Assembly: GCA_002372575.1 (NCBI GenBank)
Contig: DFHC01000017.1
Coordinates: forward strand, 8,336-15,082
Direction: 5' to 3'
Length of the DNA stretch: 6,747 bases
From: a bacterium UBA3734
GTDB lineage: Bacteria; Bacteroidota; Bacteroidia; Bacteroidales; Bacteroidaceae
Notes under the pieces: model-generated
Told to the model about the DNA's origin: nothing
The model's input: the letters and a program-made list of their open reading frames with translations, nothing else
The model's database searches: none
Shown: piece after piece, positions 1 through 6,478 of the stretch
Position numbering within the stretch: position 1 is the first letter of the stretch
Layout: each line of letters starts with the position of its first letter
Program-made: the position numbers and the translations under genes

Positions 1-240
1 ATCCATGCGCATGGAGCGGAACTTCAGGATGTTGAACGGCCTGCCGAAGCGTCCGATGCGCTCCTGCCTGAAGATGGCCGGGCCGCCGTCTTCGCGCTTA
101 ATGGCGATGTAGCAGATAAGGAAAAGCGGGGAAAATATGATGATACAAAACAGCGCGACGAAAAAGTCGAAAATGCGCTTTGTATTGCGCTCCAACTCGT
201 TCATCCCGTCAAGCACGTATCCGTTTTCGAGTGTTGTCAT
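1..240 (-). CDS. Bacterial sugar transferase (undecaprenyl-phosphate glycosyl-1-phosphate transferase), N-terminal part
   Basis: This is a partial gene: the first 80 codons are present and the rest lies beyond the left edge. The ATG is at 240-238. The reverse-strand frame contains the usual start of the bacterial sugar transferase (WcaJ/WbaP catalytic) domain. A basic KRIFDFF segment leads into a single hydrophobic stretch (about residues 24-45, FVALFCIIIFSPLFLICYIA), followed by KREDGGPAIFRQERIGRFGRPF and the FRSMRMD motif. Family members sit in the inner membrane and transfer a sugar-1-phosphate from a nucleotide sugar to undecaprenyl phosphate, the first step in building an exopolysaccharide or O-antigen repeat unit. 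There is no long multi-helix N-terminal region, so it is the short single-anchor form. No TAnnTTTG promoter is visible in the 88 bp before it, so it is probably co-transcribed with the glycosyltransferase at 329-1138. The exact sugar cannot be told. Confidence 0.9.
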   Translation of the reverse strand, partial: MTTLENGYVLDGMNELERNTKRIFDFFVALFCIIIFSPLFLICYIAIKREDGGPAIFRQERIGRFGRPFNILKFRSMRMD

Positions 241-328
241 TTAGGTCTTGCCACGTAGGGTTTAATTCTTGCTTTTAAACTTAAAACGGAGAGGCCTGCG
301 TTTTATTGTATGGATGTGGAAATATTTT

Positions 329-1138
329 TTAAATAATGCTCTTGACAAAGGCTTTGTAGGCATAGCTGAGCATATATCGGGCCGATCGGAGCCAGGAAAG
401 GTGTTCCACTTGCCGATAGATGTTCCACTGCCACGACACGGCCTTGAGTTTGTTAGACGACACCGAATCCTGACAGACGCGATAGGCTGCCAGTGTGGTT
501 CCCGTGTTCTGTGCGTTGTAGCCCTGCTTCAAGATGTAAAGCCACATGGCGTAGTCTTCGTGGTGGATGTCCTTGATGAGAGCCTTTCCGACCTTGGCCG
601 TATCATAGATGCCTGTCAGGTTTCCGATGACGTTGCCGTGGAGCAGTTTTCTGTAGGTAATGCGCTCCGGTGCCACGACGATGCGGTTGGCCCGATTTCC
701 ATGTTCGTCGATTTTTTCATAATTGGAATAGACGATGGCTGTGCGGTTGTCTTTGAAGAGCGAAAGCTGCTGCTCCAGCTTCTGCGGGAACCAAAGGTCG
801 TCGCTGTCTAAGAAGGCGATGAAACGTCCCTGGGCAGCCTTCACGCCGACATTTCGCGGTGCCGACGGCATTCCGATGGGGTTGTCGTTGGCAAGAAGCT
901 TGATTTTCGGGTTACGACTGGCATATTCGCGGGCAATTTCAGCAGATTCGTCTGTCGAATTGTCATCAACAATCAAGAGTTCCCAGTCGGAATACGTCTG
1001 CGCGACAACCGATTCTATGGCATCCTTGATGAACCGAGACGCATTGTGCATGGGCATAATCACGGAAACCAGCCCATTGTTCTTGGCATTGGAAGGTTCG
1101 GTTCTGATATATTGTTTGTCTGTGCTCTGAAGTGGCAT
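329..1138 (-). CDS. Family 2 glycosyltransferase
   Basis: This is a complete 269-residue GT-A-fold glycosyltransferase of the GT2 family. The N-terminus is the classic nucleotide-sugar binding half: VSVIMPMHNAS at about residues 24-34, the QTYSDWELLIVDDNSTDES segment with paired Asp at 58-59, and AARNVG-like SAPRNVGVKAAQG at about 92-104. A metal-binding FLDSDD motif follows at about 109-114. A candidate catalytic-base motif, HHEDYAMW, lies at about 192-199. The YRVCQDSVSSNK segment near 219-230 is typical of WcaA-like surface-polysaccharide glycosyltransferases. The last 25 residues are aromatic and basic and could lie on the membrane surface. The enzyme should add one sugar to a lipid-linked repeat unit in the cytoplasm. 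Donor and acceptor cannot be predicted. It sits directly upstream of the sugar transferase and is served by the promoter at 1167-1197. The ATG at 1138 lies about 20 nt from the predicted transcription start and has no clear Shine-Dalgarno, as is common in this phylum. Confidence 0.93.
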   Translation of the reverse strand: MPLQSTDKQYIRTEPSNAKNNGLVSVIMPMHNASRFIKDAIESVVAQTYSDWELLIVDDNSTDESAEIAREYASRNPKIKLLANDNPIGMPSAPRNVGVKAAQGRFIAFLDSDDLWFPQKLEQQLSLFKDNRTAIVYSNYEKIDEHGNRANRIVVAPERITYRKLLHGNVIGNLTGIYDTAKVGKALIKDIHHEDYAMWLYILKQGYNAQNTGTTLAAYRVCQDSVSSNKLKAVSWQWNIYRQVEHLSWLRSARYMLSYAYKAFVKSII

Positions 1139-1166
1139 CTGATAGGTTTTAGTTGTTTTCAGTGCG

Positions 1167-1197
1167 CAAAGGTAGTGAAAAGTAGGCGGAAAACAAA
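1167..1197 (-). promoter_or_regulatory. Bacteroidota-type promoter for the glycosyltransferase operon
   Basis: Read on the minus strand, TTTG (1197-1194) and TACCTTTG (1174-1167) are separated by 19 nt. Both boxes match the Bacteroidota primary-sigma consensus (-33 TTTG, -7 TAnnTTTG) exactly. Transcription should begin near 1160, about 20 nt before the ATG at 1138. Confidence 0.8.
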
Positions 1198-1221
1198 ATA
1201 AATTGCGATTTATATTAAAAA

Positions 1222-1253
1222 TTTGGTCGTTTCGCAGATAATTTCTAACTTTG
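1222..1253 (+). promoter_or_regulatory. Bacteroidota-type promoter for the GH16 gene
   Basis: TTTG (1222-1225) and TAACTTTG (1246-1253) are separated by 20 nt, an exact match to the phylum's -33/-7 consensus. Transcription is predicted to begin around 1260. This rules out the in-frame TTG at 1223, which lies inside the -33 box, and points to the ATG at 1274. The divergent promoter's -33 box ends only 24 bp away, so one regulator bound between them could affect both. Confidence 0.8.
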
Positions 1254-1273
1254 TAAGCAGAAATTTCAACTCG

Positions 1274-2086
1274 ATGACAAATATGCGGACTTTTCTATGC
1301 TCAATCCTAACGGCGTTTCTAATTGTTTCCGACGGTAGCCAGACTTTCGTTTCGGCACAACAACCCGCAGAATACAAACTGGTTTTCAGCGACGAGTTCA
1401 ACCAGCCCAACGGAAGCCAACCCGACTCATTGAAATGGGTGCGACACGAACGCGAACCCGTAACGTGGGCACGATGGATTAGCAATTCGCCGAAGGTAGT
1501 ATATATCAAAAACGGGAAACTGATATGCCGCGCCATCCCCAATCGTAGTGAGCCCTCTGACACGGCCTCGATGCTGACAGGCGCCATCACGACGAAAGGA
1601 AAATTCGAATTCCAGTACGGCAAGGTGGAAGTGCGCATGAAAACGAACAGGAAAGGTGGAAATTTCCCTGCTGCATGGCTGTTTAAGCAACACGACCGCA
1701 ACAACTATGGCGAAATCGACATCATAGAAACTTTTGGTAAAAGAGGCGTAGCCGCCAACGCTGCCCATTCGAAGTTGACATTCAACAACCCACGCCACGG
1801 GCAGAGAAATGAGTTTCAGAACAAGTTAGACGTTACGAAATGGCACATTTACGGCATCGAGTGGACGCCCGAATACATCTCATGGTCTGTTGATGGTGAA
1901 ATCGTCGCCCATTTCCGAAAATCGTCCAATGCAGAAACGCTGAAAAGGGGACAGTGGTCGTTCGACTATCCGTTTTACCTGATTCTCAACCAGAGTGTGG
2001 GCAACGGCGAATGGGGCAACTACGGCAACACACGCCAAACCTACGAAACACAGTTCGACTGGATTCGTGTCTGGCAACGAAAATAG
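1274..2086 (+). CDS. Secreted family 16 glycoside hydrolase (beta-glucanase/laminarinase type)
   Basis: This is a 270-residue GH16 enzyme with a beta-jelly-roll fold. The start was set at ATG 1274 because the only credible promoter predicts transcription from about 1260. The ATG at 1283 is an alternative. Residues 1-28 form a type I signal peptide with hydrophobic core FLCSILTAFLIVS and probable cleavage after VSA, before QQPAEYK. The domain opens with LVFSDEFN (about 36-43) and continues through the GKLICRA strand and the FPAAWLFK segment. The GH16 catalytic signature GEIDIIE follows, with nucleophile E147, helper D149 and acid/base E152 (the ExDxxE form typical of laminarinases and agarases). 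It closes with the QFDWIRVWQ strand at the C-terminus, so the protein is one full-length domain with no extra modules. The family hydrolyses beta-1,3 / beta-1,4 glucans or galactans, and the substrate here cannot be read from sequence. Position beside exopolysaccharide genes suggests trimming or release of a self-made or scavenged polysaccharide outside the inner membrane. Confidence 0.9.
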   Translation: MTNMRTFLCSILTAFLIVSDGSQTFVSAQQPAEYKLVFSDEFNQPNGSQPDSLKWVRHEREPVTWARWISNSPKVVYIKNGKLICRAIPNRSEPSDTASMLTGAITTKGKFEFQYGKVEVRMKTNRKGGNFPAAWLFKQHDRNNYGEIDIIETFGKRGVAANAAHSKLTFNNPRHGQRNEFQNKLDVTKWHIYGIEWTPEYISWSVDGEIVAHFRKSSNAETLKRGQWSFDYPFYLILNQSVGNGEWGNYGNTRQTYETQFDWIRVWQRK

Positions 2087-2098
2087 CAGCAGAAAGAA

Positions 2099-3010
2099 CT
2101 ATCGCAAAACGGTTTTCATCGTTTGTCCGGCAATTCTGATTATTGCGATTTCACCAGTTTTCATTTGAGGATTGACAATTGCTGAATGATTGATGGTTAC
2201 CGCCTCTCCTCGCATCACTCCGATAGAGTCGTACACACGAATCATTTCCCCGTCGGGGGCATTTTTAATCAGAATTACACCATTTTGTTGTTCAATGGTA
2301 ACAAAATCTGAAATTGGGTCAATTCCCATCGGGGCATCTTCTATCGGCAAAATTTGATAACAGTCTTTCCAATTCACCCAATAAGAAGTCTGAACATAAT
2401 TCCGATAAGTTTCCACCAAATCTTTCGGCACATAAACCGTCACATTATTAAACCTATTTCCAAAAGTCTCATTGGAAAAAGTTGGTGGTGTCTTGGCATA
2501 GCAATAAATTGTTTTCAGATTCGGGCAGCTGTAAAATGCATTTGGTCTTATATCCTGCACATTCTCGGGAAAGGTTATTGTTGTAATATCATTACAGTAT
2601 GACAAATTGCCATCAATTCTGCTTACATTAGGACAAATAACGTGTTCGTCAATCACTTTCTCATTCACATAAAGGCGCTTTGTGATTTTTGTGGGAGAAT
2701 CGCCAGAAAAATACATACTACTGCACCATGCGTCAAGATTGTCGGTATAGAGCCGAGAAAGGTTATTACACCCCCCAAAAGCACTCGTACCAACCTTGAT
2801 ATTATAGCATCCCACAAATCCCAAAGTCTTCAATTCCTTGCAATCCTTGAACGCATACATAGCTATCGACTTAACACTTGCAGGTATTTCCACAGCAGTC
2901 AAAGCCGTGTTTTCAAAAGCCTCGTAACCTATCACCTCTAAACCATCAGAGAATGTGACAGATTTTAGTTTTTCACAATATGCAAATGCATTATCACCGA
3001 TGCTTGTCAC
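2099..3010 (-). CDS. BspA-type leucine-rich-repeat surface protein, apparently 5'-truncated
   Basis: The open frame begins at GTG 3010 and encodes 303 residues. Residues 1-75 hold about three LRR_5 (BspA/Treponema pallidum) repeats of the form SIGDNAFAYCEKLKSVTF, with further repeats at about 128-165. The block typical of these proteins in Bacteroidota follows: AKTPPTF and VTVYVPKDLVETYRN (about 172-205). The last 70 residues (VTIEQQNGVILIKNAP, VYDSIGVM, TGEIAIIRIAG, MKTVLR) resemble a type IX secretion C-terminal sorting domain. Such proteins are surface-exposed adhesins. It starts mid-repeat and has no signal peptide. Repeat-like residues continue about seven codons upstream of the GTG (IVINFSV before TSIGD), and the frame then meets a TAA near 3046-3044. 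I infer loss of the original 5' end, so it may be a non-functional remnant. It converges on the GH16 gene with 12 bp between stop codons, and I see no terminator there. Confidence 0.65.
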   Translation of the reverse strand: MTSIGDNAFAYCEKLKSVTFSDGLEVIGYEAFENTALTAVEIPASVKSIAMYAFKDCKELKTLGFVGCYNIKVGTSAFGGCNNLSRLYTDNLDAWCSSMYFSGDSPTKITKRLYVNEKVIDEHVICPNVSRIDGNLSYCNDITTITFPENVQDIRPNAFYSCPNLKTIYCYAKTPPTFSNETFGNRFNNVTVYVPKDLVETYRNYVQTSYWVNWKDCYQILPIEDAPMGIDPISDFVTIEQQNGVILIKNAPDGEMIRVYDSIGVMRGEAVTINHSAIVNPQMKTGEIAIIRIAGQTMKTVLR

Positions 3011-3075
3011 GGAAAAATTTATAACTATTTGAAAATCAATCCATTACATTAATTAACATGTCGTATAGGTAACGA

Positions 3076-3126
3076 TTTGGAAACGAGCTGAATTACATAT
3101 ACTGTCTCGTTATACACATTTCCAAA
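3076..3126. repeat. Imperfect inverted repeat in the leader of the LRR gene
   Basis: On the plus strand TTTGGAAACGAG (3076-3087) is matched by CTCGTT (3106-3111) and TTCCAAA (3120-3126), with an 8-nt interruption in the right arm and an 18-nt loop. In RNA made from the promoter at 3147-3177 it would form a bulged stem-loop starting about 15 nt from the 5' end. No T-run follows on the minus strand, so it does not look like a terminator. Its function is unknown. Confidence 0.45.
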
Positions 3127-3146
3127 GAACGCCTGTTTTTAGATTA

Positions 3147-3177
3147 CAAAATTAATAATTTATTCTGTTACCACAAA
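3147..3177 (-). promoter_or_regulatory. Bacteroidota-type promoter upstream of the LRR gene
   Basis: On the minus strand TTTG (3177-3174) and TAATTTTG (3154-3147) are separated by 19 nt, both exact consensus matches. Predicted transcription starts near 3140, giving a leader of about 130 nt before GTG 3010. That is much longer than the leaders of the other two promoters here, which fits the loss of an original start and signal-peptide region. The surroundings are very A+T-rich, so a chance match is more likely here than at the other two sites. Confidence 0.6.
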
Positions 3178-3209
3178 AAAATAGACATTTTTTAACAAAA
3201 ACAAACAAC

Positions 3210-5339
3210 TCACATTGCAGCAGTAACAAACAATCCATTATTGCCATATATCATTTGCACAAAAGGCAAGTCCTGTGATTGCTGTTCCTCCCACAATTCT
3301 TCAAACTGCTTTTTGTCAGTTACGCTTGGAGTGTTAGGCAAATTGGGATGTGAATGCCACTCTCCCAAATATCTCACTTGATGATATGTCAATTTCGTTA
3401 TCTTCTCATATTCCGCAGTTAATCCTTTAAATCCACGAACAAACGACACGGGGCTATGAATGCTGTCCTCTGGGGCTGGAACCATGTAATATACATAAAT
3501 ACTATTATGGTCGCGGTCATAACCACCAAATAGGCATCCGCCCGTTTCCTTATTTAACGATGCGGCTGCCATTGTTTGTATTTCCTTTTCTACGGCATCG
3601 GAAATATAAATTTGAATACCCTCCAATACTTCATGACGCCAATTTGTTATTGTCATCGGCAAACTTGACACTGTCCCATTTTCAGCATCAAAGTGCCAAA
3701 TATTCAAACAAGCTTTCCCAGACGTATAATGTTTCCTTATTTGCTTTGAAATAATTGCCGACAACACACGTACATTCTCATAGTTAAGAATCATCGATTC
3801 TGATCTGCAACTGAAAGTATTTGTGCGCACAGTTTCTGTCTGTTCCAAATGCAGAGAAAACCTATCATCAACTATCAGGTTACGATAATAATCCATCTCC
3901 AACAAGTCGAGACGAGAATTTCTTTCCTTGTCTTCCATTAGCAATACTACATCATCCCCCTTAGGATTCAAGAATGAGGTACATCTACGGAAAGTGCGTT
4001 CATCATTTGCAAGTTTCCTTTCAACCGCTATGGAGGTGCTAAAATCCATTACCAACTCCGTGTCCTTAAATAGACGTTCTCTATCATTTCGGTTTAAAGT
4101 TAGAAAGTTTCCTTCTATGGCATTTATTTTTTGAAATAAGATGCCATGATAGGTGTCTTTGATGGAACGTACCTTTGAAGTCATCACTTTGTCAGTGGAA
4201 AGCGTATGTCGGCTAAGATTATGCGGTAGTAATATATCACAATCAACTAAATTGATTTCTTCGGAGCATCCTTGTCTCACCCAATGGTCGATTACTGCAG
4301 ATCCTAGTGTGCCTGTCCCGACAACACTCACTTTATTGAAGTTGTCTTTTATTCCATTATTAATAGCATTTCCATAACGTGAGGTCATGAAATCTAGAAG
4401 TACCACTTCTACCGACAATTCATAAAACCATTTTTCAAACGCATCCTTGCTAAGAACATTCTTTTTATGTTCTATATCTTTAGGAAGGCTGTTTGTCTTG
4501 ATGAGGAACAATTCTTGTGAAGTCTTTTTATCATCTTTGCTTGTCTGAGTGATATAGATTGATATAACTAACGGAAGCGTAGCCTTTCCTGCTACACTTT
4601 TTGTTATTACAGCCAAGAGACTATCCGTCAATGAGAATTGGTCTGTTGACTGAACGTCTTTCAAGTCTCCCATTGTTTGGGGTATTCGTACAAAATTGCT
4701 TGCATGGATTTTTTCTGTAGGAATACCGATCAAATAGTGAGTGGCTTTACTTTTCTCAACAAACTCCAATGTAGAAGAATTCTTTGTCTTTGGGGAGTAC
4801 TTAATGTATGGATTACCACCTGAGCGTTCATTCAAAATACAACAAACCTCTTGAAACCCGAAGAAAACCTCTAATGGGCGGTTTGCCTCATGCAATTCGT
4901 TTATGCTATTCAGGCTAAACCAACGTCTTATGGAATTTAAGAAATCATGCGCATTAAATAGCGGTCGTATATCAGCAAATGCCACATCCGACACACATAG
5001 TGATACTGGTCGTGTAAACGGCTTTGCGTTTGAATGGGGCAGCTCTGTTGGAAAATCTTTTCTAAGCGCATATACTTCTGGTATATCGACGTCTTCTGGA
5101 TGGCAAATAATTGCAATTTCCTCCTCATCACGTATGTCAAAAACTGGCTCATCAGGAATTTCAAGATGCGTCAAGCGCATTTTGATAATGGCATAACCTT
5201 TGCCATTGACATAACATTGTACATCCTTTGCGTAAGGATGTACAATGGCTGCCTTATAGATTGCCTTGGCTCTAAAAAGTTTTAGGTGTTCACCTCTAAT
5301 TGTAGAGCCATTTGTTATTTTATGATTATAATCTGTCAT
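3210..5339 (-). CDS. E2-E1-JAB triple fusion: ubiquitin-like conjugation and deconjugation enzyme
   Basis: The 709 residues form four regions. Residues 1 to about 160 are an E2-like domain: LRKDFPTELPHSN leads to SLCVSDV with candidate catalytic C115 preceded by H102, then a helical RRWFSLNS...NRPLEVFF tail. Residues about 161-330 are a linker region I do not recognise. Residues about 331-550 are a ThiF/E1 adenylation domain: nucleotide loop VVGTGTLGS (G341, G343, G346), NLVDCD (D366, D368), NLSRH with R377, K389, and MDFSTS with D432. C511 (SCRSES) is my best guess for the E1 thioester cysteine. Residues about 580-709 are a JAB/JAMM peptidase with E598 (KETGGCLFGG) and HSHPNLPNTPSVTD, an exact HxHx7SxxD (H662, H664, S672, D675). 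By family, the E1 adenylates a C-terminal carboxylate, the E2 transfers it to a target, and the JAB cleaves precursor or conjugate. The Cap2 and Cap3 proteins of type II CBASS divide these jobs. The ATG overlaps the hydrolase stop (ATGA), so translation is probably coupled. No signal peptide or membrane segment is seen. The target and modifier are unknown. Confidence 0.9.
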   Translation of the reverse strand: MTDYNHKITNGSTIRGEHLKLFRAKAIYKAAIVHPYAKDVQCYVNGKGYAIIKMRLTHLEIPDEPVFDIRDEEEIAIICHPEDVDIPEVYALRKDFPTELPHSNAKPFTRPVSLCVSDVAFADIRPLFNAHDFLNSIRRWFSLNSINELHEANRPLEVFFGFQEVCCILNERSGGNPYIKYSPKTKNSSTLEFVEKSKATHYLIGIPTEKIHASNFVRIPQTMGDLKDVQSTDQFSLTDSLLAVITKSVAGKATLPLVISIYITQTSKDDKKTSQELFLIKTNSLPKDIEHKKNVLSKDAFEKWFYELSVEVVLLDFMTSRYGNAINNGIKDNFNKVSVVGTGTLGSAVIDHWVRQGCSEEINLVDCDILLPHNLSRHTLSTDKVMTSKVRSIKDTYHGILFQKINAIEGNFLTLNRNDRERLFKDTELVMDFSTSIAVERKLANDERTFRRCTSFLNPKGDDVVLLMEDKERNSRLDLLEMDYYRNLIVDDRFSLHLEQTETVRTNTFSCRSESMILNYENVRVLSAIISKQIRKHYTSGKACLNIWHFDAENGTVSSLPMTITNWRHEVLEGIQIYISDAVEKEIQTMAAASLNKETGGCLFGGYDRDHNSIYVYYMVPAPEDSIHSPVSFVRGFKGLTAEYEKITKLTYHQVRYLGEWHSHPNLPNTPSVTDKKQFEELWEEQQSQDLPFVQMIYGNNGLFVTAAM

Positions 5340-6478
5340 CTGCCAGCTCTTGGTGCAGGATTAGAAATAGATGTAGCTCCTGCTACCGTAGTATTCTCTT
5401 TCAGTGTCTTCCCGTTCTCGTTAATCTTAAACACAATGGGCTGTGGTATATTCCCCACTTTGCTATGTGTCGCAGTATTAAGGAAATGTGAAGAACCGGA
5501 CTTCAGCTTCTTTATATATTGCAGTTTAGCTTCGTAACAAGGGGGATTGTTATCATCGTTCTTAATCTCATTTGAAGAAGCTATAATATGAGCAGAATTA
5601 CCAATCTGCTTGTCCAATATGGCTTCCGCAGACGGTTTAATCTCCTTCTTATTGTCAGGTTCATTGAAGAAAGACCAAGAGCAATGATGAGGAGCAAGGA
5701 AGATATTCCACTTCAGCTTTTCTTCATCTGTGTTATTGTCAAGTATGTGTTGCCAGATTTCGTGTTCTGCATCACCTCCCATCAGCACGCGGCTCTTGTA
5801 ACCCGTGTAACCGTCTATTTTAAAACCAAACTGCACAACGACTGAAGTTGCATTCTTGTCGTCATACTTCTTGCTGGTCTCAACATCCTCTTTAAATGGA
5901 GCATGAACGAAAATTTCCAACCAAGATAGGCTTGTCCCATGAACATTTGTGACAAGTTTTCCCGGAACATAACAATATCGGCTATCGAACTCTTTATCTT
6001 TATCGTATCCAATAATCCTTAGATAATTACCTTTTGATCCTTTAAAGTCTGCATCTTCGTCGTACAGTTTTCTACGGCGCTTGGCTTCTTTGCGAACATC
6101 TTCTGCAGGTGCAGACAAGTCATTCTTTAAGCCACGAGGAGTAATCCATAACTCTTCTATAATAATCTCGTCCTTGTTTTTGTCCTTATCATAATCAGCC
6201 ACATCACCATGATAAAAGTTTCCGGCAAATCCCTTGCAATGATCGTCATGAGGGTGCGTGCTAATAAAAAGATCCACAAAAGGACGTCCCAATCCATCCT
6301 TTTTCAGTTCTTTCAGCAAATCTGCTTTTACATCAAACATCACTTGCTTTCCATGACCATCGGTAAGGTCTGCCAATATCTGGCAATCCACTATAATGGT
6401 CTTGCCGTTATCTAATTTGATCAGCGTGCAATCAGCGTTGCCTACTGGATAATACTTAATAATGTGTTCCATAATCAC
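5336..6478 (-). CDS. ComEC-like metallo-beta-lactamase-fold hydrolase
   Basis: This is a 380-residue cytoplasmic protein. The start is GTG 6478, overlapping the upstream stop; an ATG two codons later (6472) is equally possible and would leave a 2-nt gap. The fold is shown by VGNADCTLIKL (about 12-22), TIIVDC (about 27-32) and the metal-binding loop STHPHDDHCKG with H75, H77, D79 and H80 (HxHxDH). Later come NATSVVVQF (about 209-217), GGDAEHEIW with D236, and APHHCS with H264/H265. This layout is that of the soluble C-terminal domain of ComEC/Rec2-type proteins, whose relatives cut phosphodiester bonds in nucleic acids or nucleotides. Nuclease or phosphodiesterase activity is therefore likely but not shown. 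A charged insert (DYDKDKNKDE to KEAKRRRK, about 95-136) separates the metal loop from the rest. The last 20 or so residues are rich in T, S, G and P and end PRAGR. The gene lies between a membrane protein and the E2-E1-JAB fusion, suggesting it is the effector or the modified partner of that enzyme. Confidence 0.88.
   Translation of the reverse strand: MIMEHIIKYYPVGNADCTLIKLDNGKTIIVDCQILADLTDGHGKQVMFDVKADLLKELKKDGLGRPFVDLFISTHPHDDHCKGFAGNFYHGDVADYDKDKNKDEIIIEELWITPRGLKNDLSAPAEDVRKEAKRRRKLYDEDADFKGSKGNYLRIIGYDKDKEFDSRYCYVPGKLVTNVHGTSLSWLEIFVHAPFKEDVETSKKYDDKNATSVVVQFGFKIDGYTGYKSRVLMGGDAEHEIWQHILDNNTDEEKLKWNIFLAPHHCSWSFFNEPDNKKEIKPSAEAILDKQIGNSAHIIASSNEIKNDDNNPPCYEAKLQYIKKLKSGSSHFLNTATHSKVGNIPQPIVFKINENGKTLKENTTVAGATSISNPAPRAGR

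Noticed and set aside
283..304. AAAACG / CGTTTT inverted repeat after the glycosyltransferase, a possible terminator.
   Set aside because: The stem is only 6 bp and mostly A-T with a 10-nt loop, and the sugar transferase just downstream shows no promoter of its own, so termination here is unlikely.
269..1130. Long open frames on the plus strand opposite the glycosyltransferase.
   Set aside because: They are antisense to a gene with clear GT2 motifs, show no recognisable domain, and have no promoter upstream.
1223..1273. An extra 17 codons at the start of the GH16 gene, beginning with TTG.
   Set aside because: This start lies within the -33 box and upstream of the predicted transcription start; it would also put a non-signal segment before a good signal peptide.
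3174..3196. T-rich tract (minus strand) just after the fusion gene stop, a possible intrinsic terminator of the conjugation operon.
   Set aside because: No G+C-rich stem precedes the T-runs, and part of the tract serves as the -33 box of the next promoter.
3210..5339. Calling the operon type II CBASS (Cap2/Cap3).
   Set aside because: No CD-NTase is present in the window, the JAB is fused instead of separate, and the partner is an MBL hydrolase. The similarity is at domain level only.
3560..6415. Numerous short plus-strand frames opposite the operon.
   Set aside because: All lie antisense to genes with intact catalytic motifs and none has a recognisable domain or promoter.
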